Shown here one piece after another: positions 23,703 through 32,255 of a stretch of DNA of 64,000 nt (position 1 is the first letter of the stretch; each line of letters opens with the position of its first letter). Made by a program: the position numbers and the translations under genes. This DNA is from Iamia majanohamensis (GTDB lineage: Bacteria > Actinomycetota > Acidimicrobiia > Acidimicrobiales > Iamiaceae), in contig NZ_CP116942.1 of NCBI RefSeq assembly GCF_028532485.1, positions 682,001-746,000 on the forward strand, read 5' to 3'. The notes under the pieces were generated by a model. It searched no databases. It had not been told where the DNA came from and was given only the letters and a program-made list of their open reading frames with translations.

Positions 23703-24956
23703 ATGGACCTGACCTACCCGGACGAGGCCGAGCAGTTCCGCACCGAGATCCGCGCGTGGCTGGAGGAGAACCTGCCCGACGGCTGGTTCGACGAGGGCTT
23801 CGAGATGACCTCCGAGGAGCGTCGGGCGTTCAACGAGGAGTGGACCAAGAAGCTCTTCGCCGGCGGCTGGATCTGCGCCACCTGGCCCGAGGAGTACGGC
23901 GGCAAGGGCCTCACGCTCATCCAGGGCGTGGTGCTGTCCGAGGAGTTCTCCCGGGCCAAGGCGCCCATGCGGGCCGACTTCTTCGGCGACACCCTGGTCG
24001 GGCCCACGATCCTCCAGTACGGCACCGAGGAGCAGAAGAAGCAGTTCCTCCCCCAGATCCTGAACGGCGAGACCCGCTGGTGCCAGGGCTTCTCCGAGCC
24101 GAACTCCGGCTCCGACCTGGCCTCGCTCAAGACCACCGCCGTCCTCGACGGCGACGAGTGGGTCATCAACGGCCAGAAGGTGTGGACCACCCAGGCCCAG
24201 TTCGCCGACTACTGCTTCCTCCTGGCCCGGACGAACCCGGAGGTCAAGAAGCAGGCCGGCATCAGCTACCTGCTCGTCCCCATGCAGCAGGACGGGGTGG
24301 AGGTGCGGGGCATCGTCCAGCCCGACGGCACCGACGAGTTCAACGAGGTCTTCTTCGACGACGTCCGCTGCCCGAAGGAGAACGTCCTGGGCGGCGTCGA
24401 CAACGGCTGGACCGTGGCCAACAGCACCCTCGGCTTCGAGCGGGGCATGTCGGCCACCACCGGCCACCGCCGCTTCGAGGAGGAGTACCGCCTGCTGACC
24501 GAGGCGGCCCGGGCCAACGGCGCCATCGACGACCCCCTGGTCCGCCAGCGGCTCGTGGACTTCTACACGCGCATCCAGATCCTGCGGATCAACGGCCTGC
24601 GCAACCTCACCGGCAGCCTCACGGGGAAGCGGGACAAGGGCCTGGTCGCGCTGGGGGCCACCAACAAGATGTTCTGGTCCGAGATGCACAAGGCGTCGAT
24701 GGAGCTCGCCCTCGACATCTTCGGGGCGCAGTCGCTGCTGTCGACCGTCGGGCCCGAGGGCGGGTCGTGGCCCGGCACGGCCCGGTCGCAGGGCCGCGAG
24801 GCGTACCCCGTGAGCCCCATGGTGTCGGCCTTCTTCTTCTCCCGCTCCGAGACCATCTGGGGCGGCACCAGCCAGATCCAGCGCAACATCGTGGGCGAGA
24901 AGGTCCTCGGCCTCCCCCGCGAGCCCAAGCCCGCCGCCCCCAAGGCCGACGGCTGA
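23703..24956 (+). CDS. Acyl-CoA dehydrogenase
   Basis: A 417-aa FAD-dependent acyl-CoA dehydrogenase, the first step of beta-oxidation. The N-terminal helical domain has EEYGGKGLTLIQGVVLSEEF. QGFSEPNSGSDLASLKT and VINGQKVWTTQAQFADYCF are the FAD/substrate-binding middle domain. SETIWGGTSQIQRNIVGEKVLGLP is the C-terminal FAD signature. Its length exceeds the usual 380. It is followed by a hairpin element and a second dehydrogenase. Such pairs sometimes form alpha2beta2 enzymes in steroid and branched-chain degradation. ATG 23703 fits the family start; no strong -10 is seen. ETF at 4.9 kb is the likely acceptor. Confidence 0.93.
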   Translation: MDLTYPDEAEQFRTEIRAWLEENLPDGWFDEGFEMTSEERRAFNEEWTKKLFAGGWICATWPEEYGGKGLTLIQGVVLSEEFSRAKAPMRADFFGDTLVGPTILQYGTEEQKKQFLPQILNGETRWCQGFSEPNSGSDLASLKTTAVLDGDEWVINGQKVWTTQAQFADYCFLLARTNPEVKKQAGISYLLVPMQQDGVEVRGIVQPDGTDEFNEVFFDDVRCPKENVLGGVDNGWTVANSTLGFERGMSATTGHRRFEEEYRLLTEAARANGAIDDPLVRQRLVDFYTRIQILRINGLRNLTGSLTGKRDKGLVALGATNKMFWSEMHKASMELALDIFGAQSLLSTVGPEGGSWPGTARSQGREAYPVSPMVSAFFFSRSETIWGGTSQIQRNIVGEKVLGLPREPKPAAPKADG

Positions 24957-24970
24957 CCCTTCCCCCTCGA

Positions 24971-25014
24971 ACCTTGGACGGACTCCGCCGCACGTGGCGG
25001 GGATGCGTCCAGAG
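24971..25014. repeat. Short hairpin element B, copy 1
   Basis: TTGGACG (24974-24980) pairs with CGTCCA (25006-25011). An inner stem CTCCGCC/GGCGGGG (24983-24989 with 24996-25002) is present. It resembles the element at 26224-26266, and lies between the two dehydrogenase genes. Confidence 0.5.
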
Positions 25015-25051
25015 TTGACGGGGTCGGCGGAGCGGGGGGAGGGTGGCCGAC

Positions 25052-26179
25052 GTGACGCTCGACTTCGCCCTGCCGCCCGAGCTCGAGGCCCTCGCCGCCG
25101 AGGCGCGGCAGGTGGGGCGGGACCTGGCCGACCGGTGCGACATCCGGGAGGACTCGTGGATCGCGGGCCACGACGAGGCCGTGGCCAAGGACCTCTCGGA
25201 CCGGGGCTGGATCGGCATGACCTGGCCCGCCGAGGCGGGCGGCGGCGGCCGCACGGTCATGGAGCGCTTCGTCGTGTTCGAGGAGCTCATCGCCGCGGGC
25301 GCACCCATCGCCGCAGCCTGGTTCGCCGACCGCCAGATCGGTCCCACCTTCCTCGAGTTCGGCACCCCTGAGCAGCAGGAGCGGTTCCTGCCCGGGATCC
25401 TCTCGGGCGAGTCGATGTGGGGCATCGGCATGAGCGAGCCCGACGCCGGCTCCGACGTGGCCTCCATCCGCACCCGCGCCGTCCGCGACGGCGACGAGTG
25501 GGTCGTCGACGGCCAGAAGATCTGGACCAGCGGCGCGGCCCACGCCGACTTCGTCTACCTCGTGGCCCGCACCGACCCCGACGCCAAGCCCCACCAGGGC
25601 CTCTCCGAGCTGGTGGTCGACCTGCGCTCGCCCGGGGTCACGGTGAAGCCGATCGTCGACATGACCGCGGATGACCACTTCTGCGAGGTCTACTTCGACT
25701 CCGTCCGGGTGCCGGCGGCGAACCTGGTGGGGGAGGAGAACGGCAGCTTCAAGCAGATCATGCGCCAGATGGAGCACGAGCGGGGCGGCATCGACCGGCT
25801 GGTGTCCAACCGTCGCCTCTACGAGGACGTGCTCGCGGTGGCCGACATGTCCGACCCGCTGCTCCGCCAGGAGGCGGCGCGCCTCGAGACCGACTACCGC
25901 CTGGGCCGCCTGCTGGTGATCCGGGAGGTGCTGGGCCAGGCGCCCAAGGGCTTCTCGGCCGCGACCAAGACGTTCTGCACCGAGCACGAGCAGCGGGTCG
26001 CCGAGTTCTGCGCCCGGGCCCTCGGCCCTGCGGCCCAGGCCGGCGACCCCGGCCTGTCGGCCCGCCTGCGTCGCAACCTGGCCTACGCCCCCGCCTACAC
26101 GATCATGGGCGGGACCACGAACATCCTGCGCAACATCCTGGGCGAGCGGGTGCTCGGCCTCCCCCGCGGCCCCCGCTGA
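25052..26179 (+). CDS. Acyl-CoA dehydrogenase
   Basis: A second acyl-CoA dehydrogenase of about 375 aa. The middle domain has GIGMSEPDAGSDVASIRT and WVVDGQKIWTSGAAHADF. YTIMGGTTNILRNILGERVLGLP is the C-terminal FAD motif. It is similar in design to the preceding dehydrogenase but shorter, and may be its heteromer partner or a paralogue. The start is uncertain. A GGGGGAGG ribosome site at 25034-25041 is too close to GTG 25043 but about 10 nt from GTG 25052, so 25052 is chosen. The longer form adds three residues. Cytosolic. Confidence 0.92.
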   Translation: MTLDFALPPELEALAAEARQVGRDLADRCDIREDSWIAGHDEAVAKDLSDRGWIGMTWPAEAGGGGRTVMERFVVFEELIAAGAPIAAAWFADRQIGPTFLEFGTPEQQERFLPGILSGESMWGIGMSEPDAGSDVASIRTRAVRDGDEWVVDGQKIWTSGAAHADFVYLVARTDPDAKPHQGLSELVVDLRSPGVTVKPIVDMTADDHFCEVYFDSVRVPAANLVGEENGSFKQIMRQMEHERGGIDRLVSNRRLYEDVLAVADMSDPLLRQEAARLETDYRLGRLLVIREVLGQAPKGFSAATKTFCTEHEQRVAEFCARALGPAAQAGDPGLSARLRRNLAYAPAYTIMGGTTNILRNILGERVLGLPRGPR

Positions 26180-26223
26180 CCCACCGCCGGCGGACAGGCC
26201 CCACCACGTCCGCGAGGACCGTT

Positions 26224-26266
26224 CCTTGGACGGGTGTCGTCGCCTGGCGCGACCACGCGTCCAAGG
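26224..26266. repeat. Short hairpin element B, copy 2
   Basis: Perfect 9-bp arms CCTTGGACG (26224-26232) and CGTCCAAGG (26258-26266) enclose 25 nt. It could also end transcription of the upstream dehydrogenase. Confidence 0.6.
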
Positions 26267-26331
26267 TTCGCGGGGTGGGTCGACTTGGGGCGGTCGGAGG
26301 TGGGCGGCGATCCTGACCGGGTGATGCAGGT

Positions 26332-27048
26332 GTGAGCGTGCTCGAGGTGGTGGTGGCCATCGCCATCGTCGCCCTCGGCAGCACCGTGCAGCGCACCGTC
26401 GGGTTCGGTGCGGCGATGGTGGCCGTGCCCCTCCTGCTGCTCCTCGACCCCGCCCTCGTGCCCGGGTCCTACGTGGTGGCCAACATCGTCCTCATCGGGA
26501 TGATGGCCACCGGCACGGGGGGCCACGCCGACCGGCGGGGGGTCCGCCTGCTGGTGGTCGGCCTGCTGCCCGGCACCCTGCTCGCCGCCCTGGCCCTGAG
26601 CCTCGTGCCCGAGGACCTGCTGGCCGTGCTGGCCGGCGTCGTGGTGCTCGGCGCGGTGGCCGCCGTGGCCCTCCTCGGCGACGTGCCCCGGCGCCGACCC
26701 ACCCTCCTCGTCGGCGGGCTCCTGTCGGGGTTCATGGGCACCTCCGCCGGCGTGGGGGGACCACCCCTCGCCCTGCTCTACAGCCGGGCCCCCGGCGACG
26801 TGGTGCGGGCCACCCTCTGCCGGGTCTTCCTCGTCAGCTGGGTGTGCACCCTCACCGCACTGACCCTCACCGGCCGGCTGGGGACGGCGGAGGTGGCCCG
26901 CGGCGTGGCCATGATGCCCGGCGGCCTCCTGGGCGTGCTCGCCGGCCGGCGGGTGTCGGCCCACGTCCGCCCCGAGCAGCTGCGGGTGGCGGTGCTGGCC
27001 CTGTCGGCGACCTCGGCCGTGGTGGCCATCGCCCTTCGCCTCCTCTGA
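26332..27048 (+). CDS. TSUP (TauE/SafE) family permease
   Basis: A 238-aa membrane permease of the TauE/SafE family, which moves sulfite, sulfonates or small organosulfur anions. The N terminus has VLEVVVAIAIVALGSTVQRTVGFG, the usual first-span signature with its conserved Gly-Phe-Gly. The second repeat reads LLSGFMGTSAGVGGPPLALL, including the family's GxGGP. About seven or eight spans are expected. GTG 26332 is the first start after a short open stretch. It is a stand-alone gene, so the substrate cannot be inferred from neighbours. Confidence 0.9.
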   Translation: MSVLEVVVAIAIVALGSTVQRTVGFGAAMVAVPLLLLLDPALVPGSYVVANIVLIGMMATGTGGHADRRGVRLLVVGLLPGTLLAALALSLVPEDLLAVLAGVVVLGAVAAVALLGDVPRRRPTLLVGGLLSGFMGTSAGVGGPPLALLYSRAPGDVVRATLCRVFLVSWVCTLTALTLTGRLGTAEVARGVAMMPGGLLGVLAGRRVSAHVRPEQLRVAVLALSATSAVVAIALRLL

Positions 27049-27093
27049 CCGCGCCGGGTCCGCACCCGGTCGGGAGGTGCTTGGATCAGGGTC

Positions 27094-28521
27094 GTGCCGG
27101 CACCCCCCACCGACGACCTCCTCCGCCTCGACGTCCACGGCCTCCGGATGGCCCGGGCCGCCGCCGCCTCGGTCCGGGCCGCGGCCGAGGACCTCGGCTT
27201 CGCCCCGAGCGACGCGGCGCGGGCGGAGGACGTGGCCCGGCACCTCGGGGAGGCCGTGGCCGCCCGCGACTTCGACCGGCCGGCCGACGCCCGCTTCACC
27301 CTGTCGATCGGGGACCGCCCTGCGGCGCTCACGCTCCGCGTGGCCGACCACGGGCTGCCCGGCTCCCTCGGCGGCGAGGCCGGGGCCGAGCTCACCCGCA
27401 CGCTCGTGGCCGCCGGCGCCGACACCGTGCGGGTGGCGTCCGACGGCGACGGCAACACGGTCGCGGCCGAGGTCGCCCGGGACCCCGCGCACCTGGCCCA
27501 CCTGGTCGACGAGGAGACCCCCACCGAGGAGTCCCCGGACCTCCCTGCGCCCCGGTTCGCCCGCCTGGCGCGCCGGCACCTCGACAGCCTGGCCCGGTGC
27601 ACGTGGCGGGTCTACGGCCACAGCTACGTGGCCCGCTTCCTGTACCACCCGGAGGAGACCTGGAAGATGGTGGAGGCCGGACGGCTCCACTCGATCGTGG
27701 CCCTCGACGCCGACGACGAGGTGGTGGGCCACGTCGGCATCGAGCTGGAGCGGGCCGGCGCCGCGGTGGGCGACGCCACCCTCGCCCTGGTCGACCCCCG
27801 CTACCGGGGCCACCACGTCCTCCGGGGGACCCAGGCCGTCCGCCGCCAGGTGATGGACGACCTCGACCTCCTCGGCACCCTGGCCGAGGCGGTGACGCCC
27901 CACACCATCACCCAGCGGACCCGGGTGGAGGGCGGCGCCACCGAGACCGGCATCCTGCTCGGGTTCATCCCCGCGACCATGACCTACCGGGGGTTCTCGG
28001 CCGACGTGCAGGGCTCGAGCCGCCAGTCCGCGGTCCTCAGCTACGCCCCCCTCCGGCCGGGCCCGGCCCGCACCGTCCACCCGCCGGCGGCCTACCGCGA
28101 CGTGGTCCTCGACTGCTACGCCCGCATGGGCCTCGTCCGCACCGAGGGCACGCCCCGGGCCGGCACCGGCACGACCCGCCTCGACGTCGTCGCCGACGGG
28201 CCCCGGTCGCTCGCCACCATCGAGGTGGCGGCGGTGGGCGCCGACGCCGCCCACGTGGTCGACCTGCGCCGCCGGGAGCTCTGCGCGGCGGGGACCGAGG
28301 TGGTCCACGCCGAGCTGCCCCTCGACGACCCCGGCACCCCGGCGGCGGTGGAGGTGCTCCGCGACCGCGGCTTCCGCTACGCCGGGTTCGTCCCCGACCT
28401 CCGCGACGCGGACGTGCTGCGCCTGCAGTACCTGGACGTCGACGTCGACACGGAGATCATCCAGCTCTACACCGACGAGGCCCGGGACCTGCTGGCCCTC
28501 ACGCTGGCCGACGAGGCCTGA
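27094..28521 (+). CDS. GNAT acetyltransferase with an ATPase-like N-terminal domain
   Basis: A 475-aa protein. Residues 1-130 look like a worn HATPase_c_2 domain (GLRMARAAAASVRAAAEDLG, then HLGEAVAA and LRVADHGLPG), as in RsbW-type kinases, though the N-box Asn is not obvious. Residues about 150-280 form a GNAT-type fold, with VYGHSYVARFLYHPEETWKM and LVDPRYRGHHVLRG; the latter approximates the acetyl-CoA loop. A further domain follows, with GFRYAGFVPDL near the end, so two GNAT-like units may be present. Such fusions are known in actinobacteria and proteobacteria but their substrates are not. It ends in front of a hairpin and a tRNA. Confidence 0.75.
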   Translation: MPAPPTDDLLRLDVHGLRMARAAAASVRAAAEDLGFAPSDAARAEDVARHLGEAVAARDFDRPADARFTLSIGDRPAALTLRVADHGLPGSLGGEAGAELTRTLVAAGADTVRVASDGDGNTVAAEVARDPAHLAHLVDEETPTEESPDLPAPRFARLARRHLDSLARCTWRVYGHSYVARFLYHPEETWKMVEAGRLHSIVALDADDEVVGHVGIELERAGAAVGDATLALVDPRYRGHHVLRGTQAVRRQVMDDLDLLGTLAEAVTPHTITQRTRVEGGATETGILLGFIPATMTYRGFSADVQGSSRQSAVLSYAPLRPGPARTVHPPAAYRDVVLDCYARMGLVRTEGTPRAGTGTTRLDVVADGPRSLATIEVAAVGADAAHVVDLRRRELCAAGTEVVHAELPLDDPGTPAAVEVLRDRGFRYAGFVPDLRDADVLRLQYLDVDVDTEIIQLYTDEARDLLALTLADEA

Positions 28522-28560
28522 GCGGCCGCCGCTGCGGGTCGGGCGGCCCGACCGAGGAGG

Positions 28561-28588
28561 ACCCCGACCGGCGCACGCCGGCCGGGGT
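28561..28588. terminator. Hairpin between the GNAT gene and the tRNA
   Basis: ACCCCGACCGGC (28561-28572) pairs with GCCGGCCGGGGT with one mismatch around a 4-nt loop. It sits between converging transcripts and could stop both. Confidence 0.5.
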
Positions 28589-28599
28589 CGGTCCCGGTG

Positions 28600-28671
28600 C
28601 GCCCCCGGCAGGACTCGAACCTGCGCACACGGCTCCGGAGGCCGATGCTCTATCCGCTGAGCTACAGGGGC
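28600..28671 (-). tRNA. tRNA-Arg(CCG)
   Basis: A 72-nt cloverleaf on the minus strand. The acceptor GCCCCTG pairs with CGGGGGC with one G-T. The D arm has AGCTCAGCGGATAGAGC. The anticodon loop CTCCGGA gives CCG at 28636-28638. The T arm is GCAGGTTCGAATCCTGC. CCA is not encoded. It reads CGG codons, which are frequent in this GC-rich genome. Confidence 0.95.
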
Positions 28672-28746
28672 GGGGGTCGCAGCGTAGCAACGACGCCCCC
28701 GGTCACCCCCAAGGGATCGTGGGCCCGGCCGCCGGGGGCGCGCCCC

Positions 28747-28752
28747 TAGGAT
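28747..28752 (+). promoter_or_regulatory. -10 box, probable leaderless promoter of the response regulator
   Basis: TAGGAT ending 8 nt before GTG 28761. Confidence 0.5.
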
Positions 28753-28760
28753 GCGCCGCC

Positions 28761-29174
28761 GTGGCCCCGACCGTCCTCGTCGTCGAAGACGACCCGGTGA
28801 TCATCGACCTCCTCACCCTCACCCTGGAGCTCGAGGGCTGGACGGTGCGCAAGGCCATGGACGCCGACACCGCCCTGGCCATGGTGCACGAGGACCGACC
28901 CGACGTCGTGCTCTCGGACATCATGATGCCCGGCACCAGCGGCCTGGCCCTGGCCGCCGACATCACCGGCGACCCGGCCACCGCCGACATCCCCGTGGTC
29001 CTGCTGTCGGCCCGGGCCCTGCCCGCCGAGGTGGCCGAGGGCATCGCCGCGGGGGCGACCGACTACGTCACCAAGCCCTTCGACCCCGACAACCTCGTCG
29101 ACCGCCTCCAAGCCGTCGTCGACGGGGTCGTGCGCCGACAGGTCGGGGGCGCCGACGGCGGGACCGCGCCGTGA
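28761..29174 (+). CDS. Single-domain response regulator
   Basis: A 137-aa receiver-only protein of the CheY type. VLVVEDDPVIIDLL holds the acidic pair, VVLSDIMMPGTSG the phospho-acceptor Asp, and LLSARAL the switch Ser. YVTKPFDPDNL has the conserved Lys. There is no output domain, so it must act through protein contacts. The partner kinase is not in the neighbourhood; the MacS-like kinase at 49 kb already has its own regulator. GTG 28761 fits a leaderless promoter; an ATG at 28751 is in another frame. Confidence 0.92.
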   Translation: MAPTVLVVEDDPVIIDLLTLTLELEGWTVRKAMDADTALAMVHEDRPDVVLSDIMMPGTSGLALAADITGDPATADIPVVLLSARALPAEVAEGIAAGATDYVTKPFDPDNLVDRLQAVVDGVVRRQVGGADGGTAP

Positions 29175-29214
29175 GGCCCCGCCCGCCAGCTCACCCGGCG
29201 CGCCCCCGCCCTCG

Positions 29215-30486
29215 ATGACCGCCCTGCCCTGGGGCCTCCTGCCGGACTCGGCGGAGGTCGGGCCCGACGGTGCGCTGCGGATCGGCGGGTGCTCGCTGGC
29301 CGACCTGGCCGCCCAGCACGGCACGCCGCTGTTCGTCTACGACGAGGACCACCTGCGGGCCCGGTGCCGGGAGGCGGTGGCCGCCTTCGGCGACGGCGTC
29401 GCCTACGCCACCAAGGCCTTCCTCTGCCGGGCCATGGCCCGGCTGGCCCACGAGGAGGGGATGCACCTCGACGTGGCCACCCTCGGGGAGATGCACGTCG
29501 CCCTCTCCGCAGGGGTGCCCCCGGAGCGGCTCGTGCTCCACGGGAACAACAAGTCCTCGCTCGAGCTGTCGGCCGCCCGCCAGGCGGGCGTGGGCCGCAT
29601 CGTGGTCGACTCCGACGACGAGCTCGACCGCCTCGAGCGCCTCCATGCGGCCGACGAGCTCCGGCCCCGGGTCCTGCTGCGGGTCACACCCGGCGTCGAG
29701 GCCCACACCCACGAGTTCGTGCGCACCGGCCAGGACGACTCCAAGTTCGGCTTCACCCTGTCCACCGGCGCGGCCGCCGACGCCGTGGCCCGCTGCCGGG
29801 GCTCGGCTGCGGTCGACCTGGTGGGCATCCACTTCCACATCGGCAGCCAGGTCTTCGTGGCCGACTTCTTCCGCCAGGCGGTCGAGGTCGTCGCCCCGTG
29901 GGTCAACGACCTCGGGCTGCCGGAGCTGTCGGTGGGCGGCGGCGCCGGCGTGGCCTACGTGGCCGGCGAGGCGGCCCCCACCATCGCCGAGTGGGGCGAG
30001 GCGGTGCGCGCCGCGTGCCGGGAGGCGGGCATCACGGCACGGGTCACGGCCGAGCCGGGGCGGGCCATCGTGGCCGGCGCCGCGGTCACCGTCTACACGG
30101 TGGGCACGGTCAAGCGGCTGCCCGGCATCCGCACCTACGTCGCCGTCGACGGCGGCATGAGCGACAACCCCCGCCCCGTGCTCTACGGCTCCGGCTACGA
30201 GACGGTCCTGGTCCGGGCGCCGCGCGCCGACCGCACCCACCACGTGACCGTGGTGGGCAAGCACTGCGAGTCGGGCGACCTGCTCGTCCGCGACGCCCTG
30301 GTGCCCGAGGACCTGGCCGTCGACGACCTCCTCGTCACCCCGGTCACCGGGGCCTACGGGCACTCCATGGGCTCCAACTACAACAAGGTCCTGCGCCCGG
30401 CGGTGGTGTTCGCCTCCGGGGGGCGGGCCCGGGTCGTGGTCCGACGGGAGACGCCCGACGACCTGCTGGCCACCGACGTCGGCTGA
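29215..30486 (+). CDS. lysA: Diaminopimelate decarboxylase
   Basis: A 423-aa PLP enzyme that makes L-lysine from meso-diaminopimelate, the last lysine step. FVYDEDHLRARC begins the barrel, and VAYATKAFLC carries the PLP Lys at residue 67. LVGIHFHIGSQVF and SVGGGAGVAYV contact the cofactor phosphate. VTAEPGRAIVAGA and CESGDLL are the substrate and active-site Cys motifs from the partner subunit. Length is normal. It is separated from hom and thrC by two unrelated genes, although lysA-hom-thrC is a common actinobacterial order. The next gene starts 10 bp downstream. Confidence 0.96.
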   Translation: MTALPWGLLPDSAEVGPDGALRIGGCSLADLAAQHGTPLFVYDEDHLRARCREAVAAFGDGVAYATKAFLCRAMARLAHEEGMHLDVATLGEMHVALSAGVPPERLVLHGNNKSSLELSAARQAGVGRIVVDSDDELDRLERLHAADELRPRVLLRVTPGVEAHTHEFVRTGQDDSKFGFTLSTGAAADAVARCRGSAAVDLVGIHFHIGSQVFVADFFRQAVEVVAPWVNDLGLPELSVGGGAGVAYVAGEAAPTIAEWGEAVRAACREAGITARVTAEPGRAIVAGAAVTVYTVGTVKRLPGIRTYVAVDGGMSDNPRPVLYGSGYETVLVRAPRADRTHHVTVVGKHCESGDLLVRDALVPEDLAVDDLLVTPVTGAYGHSMGSNYNKVLRPAVVFASGGRARVVVRRETPDDLLATDVG

Positions 30487-30496
30487 GGAGGCCACC

Positions 30497-31243
30497 GTGG
30501 AGAAGGTGATCTGGGGCCTGTGGGGCCGCCGCACGGTCGACCGCTCCACCCTGCGCGACCTCCTGGTGGCCCGCCTGGCCCCCGCCCTGCTGGACGAGCC
30601 GTCGGTGCTCGGGCTGGCCCTGGCCGTCGACGACCCCGAGGCCGACGTCGAGGCACCGGTCCCGTACCCCGACGACGAGGACCCGCTGCTGGCCCTGGTC
30701 TCGGTGTGGCTCCCGGCCTACGACCACCGGGGCGCCGTCGAGGACCGCATCGCCGCCGCAGCGGCCGAGCTCGACCTCACCGTGCACGGCTACCTGGTGA
30801 GCGAGTCCCTCTACAGCGACTACGGCGACACCCCCTGGGCCGGGCCCCGCGACTGGCCCGACGGCGAGCGCTCGCCCGGTGTGCTCACCGTCGGCCTGCT
30901 CCAGCGCCCGCCCGGCCACGACCGCACCGCCTGGGTCCGGCACTGGCACGACGTCCAGTCCCCCGAGTCGGGCGAGCTCCAGCCCCGGACCCGCTACGTG
31001 CGGAACCTGGTGGCCCTGGCCCTCGACGACGGCCCACCGCTGGAGGGCATCGTGCTGGAGGGCTGGCCCTCGAACGAGCACGTGCGCGACCCCGACCTGT
31101 TCTACCGGGGCGAGGGCGACCCGGCCCGGGTGGCGGCGCACGTGGAGCGCATGCTGGCGAACGTCACCGCCTTCCTCGACCTCGGCACCTTCCGGGCCGC
31201 CACCATGGGCGAGTACCTGTTCCGCAGCCCCTCGGGCCCCTGA
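30497..31243 (+). CDS. Hypothetical protein, possible EthD-like fold
   Basis: A 248-aa cytosolic protein that I cannot assign with confidence. The N terminus MEKVIWGLWGRRTVD and the later LTVGLLQRPPGHDRTAWVRHWHDVQSPES read like two ferredoxin-like EthD repeats. Each has a hydrophobic strand and a helix, and the second has WHDVQ, which resembles the EthD H-x-x-Q region. No signal peptide or span is seen. GTG 30497 has a clear GAGGAGG site, and the gene is 10 bp after lysA, so it is probably in the lysA transcript. A metabolic role is not evident. Confidence 0.7.
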   Translation: MEKVIWGLWGRRTVDRSTLRDLLVARLAPALLDEPSVLGLALAVDDPEADVEAPVPYPDDEDPLLALVSVWLPAYDHRGAVEDRIAAAAAELDLTVHGYLVSESLYSDYGDTPWAGPRDWPDGERSPGVLTVGLLQRPPGHDRTAWVRHWHDVQSPESGELQPRTRYVRNLVALALDDGPPLEGIVLEGWPSNEHVRDPDLFYRGEGDPARVAAHVERMLANVTAFLDLGTFRAATMGEYLFRSPSGP

Positions 31244-31254
31244 GGGGACCGGCC

Positions 31255-32169
31255 TCACCAGGCCGACAGGCGGGGCACCCAGCAGTCGACCGCGTCGCGG
31301 TAGCGGGCGAAGTCGTCGCCGAAGCGGGCGGCCAGGTCCCGCTCCTCCTCGGGGCGGATCACCTGGTCCCACACCACCGCCCCGGCCAGGGCGCACACCA
31401 CCACCAGCCACGACCCGAACAGCAGGCCCACGCCGATGCTCTGGGCCACGCCGGCCACCGCCATCGGGTTGCGGACGTGGCGGTAGGGCCCGACGACCAC
31501 CAGGCGCCGGGCGGTGGAGGACGGCAGCGGCGTCCCTGCGCCGCGGAGCGACATGGCCAGGCACGACCAGAGGCCGAGCCCGCTGAACGCCACCAGGAGC
31601 GCAGCCCCCACGACCTGCGCACCGCGGCGGTCGAGGGCGGCCAGCTCGAGGCCGAAGCGGTCCTCCACGGTGGCCAGGACGACGGGCAGCCCGAGGAAGA
31701 ACGCCGTCCAGAACACGACGAGCTGGGCCAGACTGCGGACCAGGTTGGACCGGGGTGAGCGGGCCGGCGCGGGCCGGAACGAGAACGGCCCGACCGTGAA
31801 CCAGCGCCGCGGCAGGGCCCCGAGGCCGAGGGTCGTGGCCGCCGCGGTCGTGAGCACGAGGGCCGCGCCCATGGCCAGGGCGCCCCAGCCCGCCTCCCCG
31901 GTGACGAGGGCGTGGGCCCAGAGCCCGACGGTCACCACGGCCGTCCAGGCCAGCGCGACCCACCCGGCCCACCGGCGCCCGGTCGCCGCCGCGGCCGACG
32001 CGCCCGAGAAGAGCACCAGGTCGGGACCGGCCAGCGCCGCCGCCGGCAGGCCGCCGAGGGTCGCGTCGCGCAGGGCCGGCCACACCGCCACCCCGACCCA
32101 CCACGCCACCCCGGCGGCCGCCTGCACCGCGAACCAGGCCCGGGCCCGGTCGACCTCCGACGCCGCCAT
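31255..32169 (-). CDS. Isoprenylcysteine methyltransferase-like membrane protein
   Basis: A 304-aa integral membrane protein. The C-terminal region VVGPYRHVRNPMAVAGVAQ, with a later EEERDLAARFGDDFARY, is the SAM-binding signature of the ICMT/NnrU-type methyltransferases. Seven or eight hydrophobic segments precede it. The N-terminal half (residues 1-110) is hydrophobic and less conserved. The target in bacteria is usually unknown. It is divergent from hom, with facing start codons 86 bp apart. The ATG has TAGGTT 7 nt upstream. Confidence 0.84.
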   Translation of the reverse strand: MAASEVDRARAWFAVQAAAGVAWWVGVAVWPALRDATLGGLPAAALAGPDLVLFSGASAAAATGRRWAGWVALAWTAVVTVGLWAHALVTGEAGWGALAMGAALVLTTAAATTLGLGALPRRWFTVGPFSFRPAPARSPRSNLVRSLAQLVVFWTAFFLGLPVVLATVEDRFGLELAALDRRGAQVVGAALLVAFSGLGLWSCLAMSLRGAGTPLPSSTARRLVVVGPYRHVRNPMAVAGVAQSIGVGLLFGSWLVVVCALAGAVVWDQVIRPEEERDLAARFGDDFARYRDAVDCWVPRLSAW

Positions 32170-32176
32170 CGTCGGG

Positions 32177-32182
32177 AACCTA
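32177..32182 (-). promoter_or_regulatory. -10 box, probable leaderless promoter of the methyltransferase
   Basis: TAGGTT on the minus strand, 7 nt before ATG 32169. Confidence 0.5.
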
Positions 32183-32243
32183 CCGGGCCGTGCGGTGCCG
32201 GCCCCGGGCCCGAACGCCGTCCGGGGCCCACCCTGGCGCTGAC

Positions 32244-32249
32244 TACCCT
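32244..32249 (+). promoter_or_regulatory. -10 box, probable leaderless promoter of hom-thrC
   Basis: TACCCT ending 6 nt before GTG 32256. A leaderless start leaves no room for a hom leader peptide or riboswitch. Confidence 0.5.
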
Positions 32250-32255
32250 CCTGCC

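Noticed and set aside
28600-28671. tRNA as an integration (att) site
   Set aside because: No integrase gene or direct repeat of the tRNA 3' end was seen nearby.
32170-32255. Threonine or methionine riboswitch, or leader peptide, before hom
   Set aside because: The gap is 86 bp and the promoter appears leaderless; no anti-terminator fold or Thr/Ile-rich small ORF is seen.
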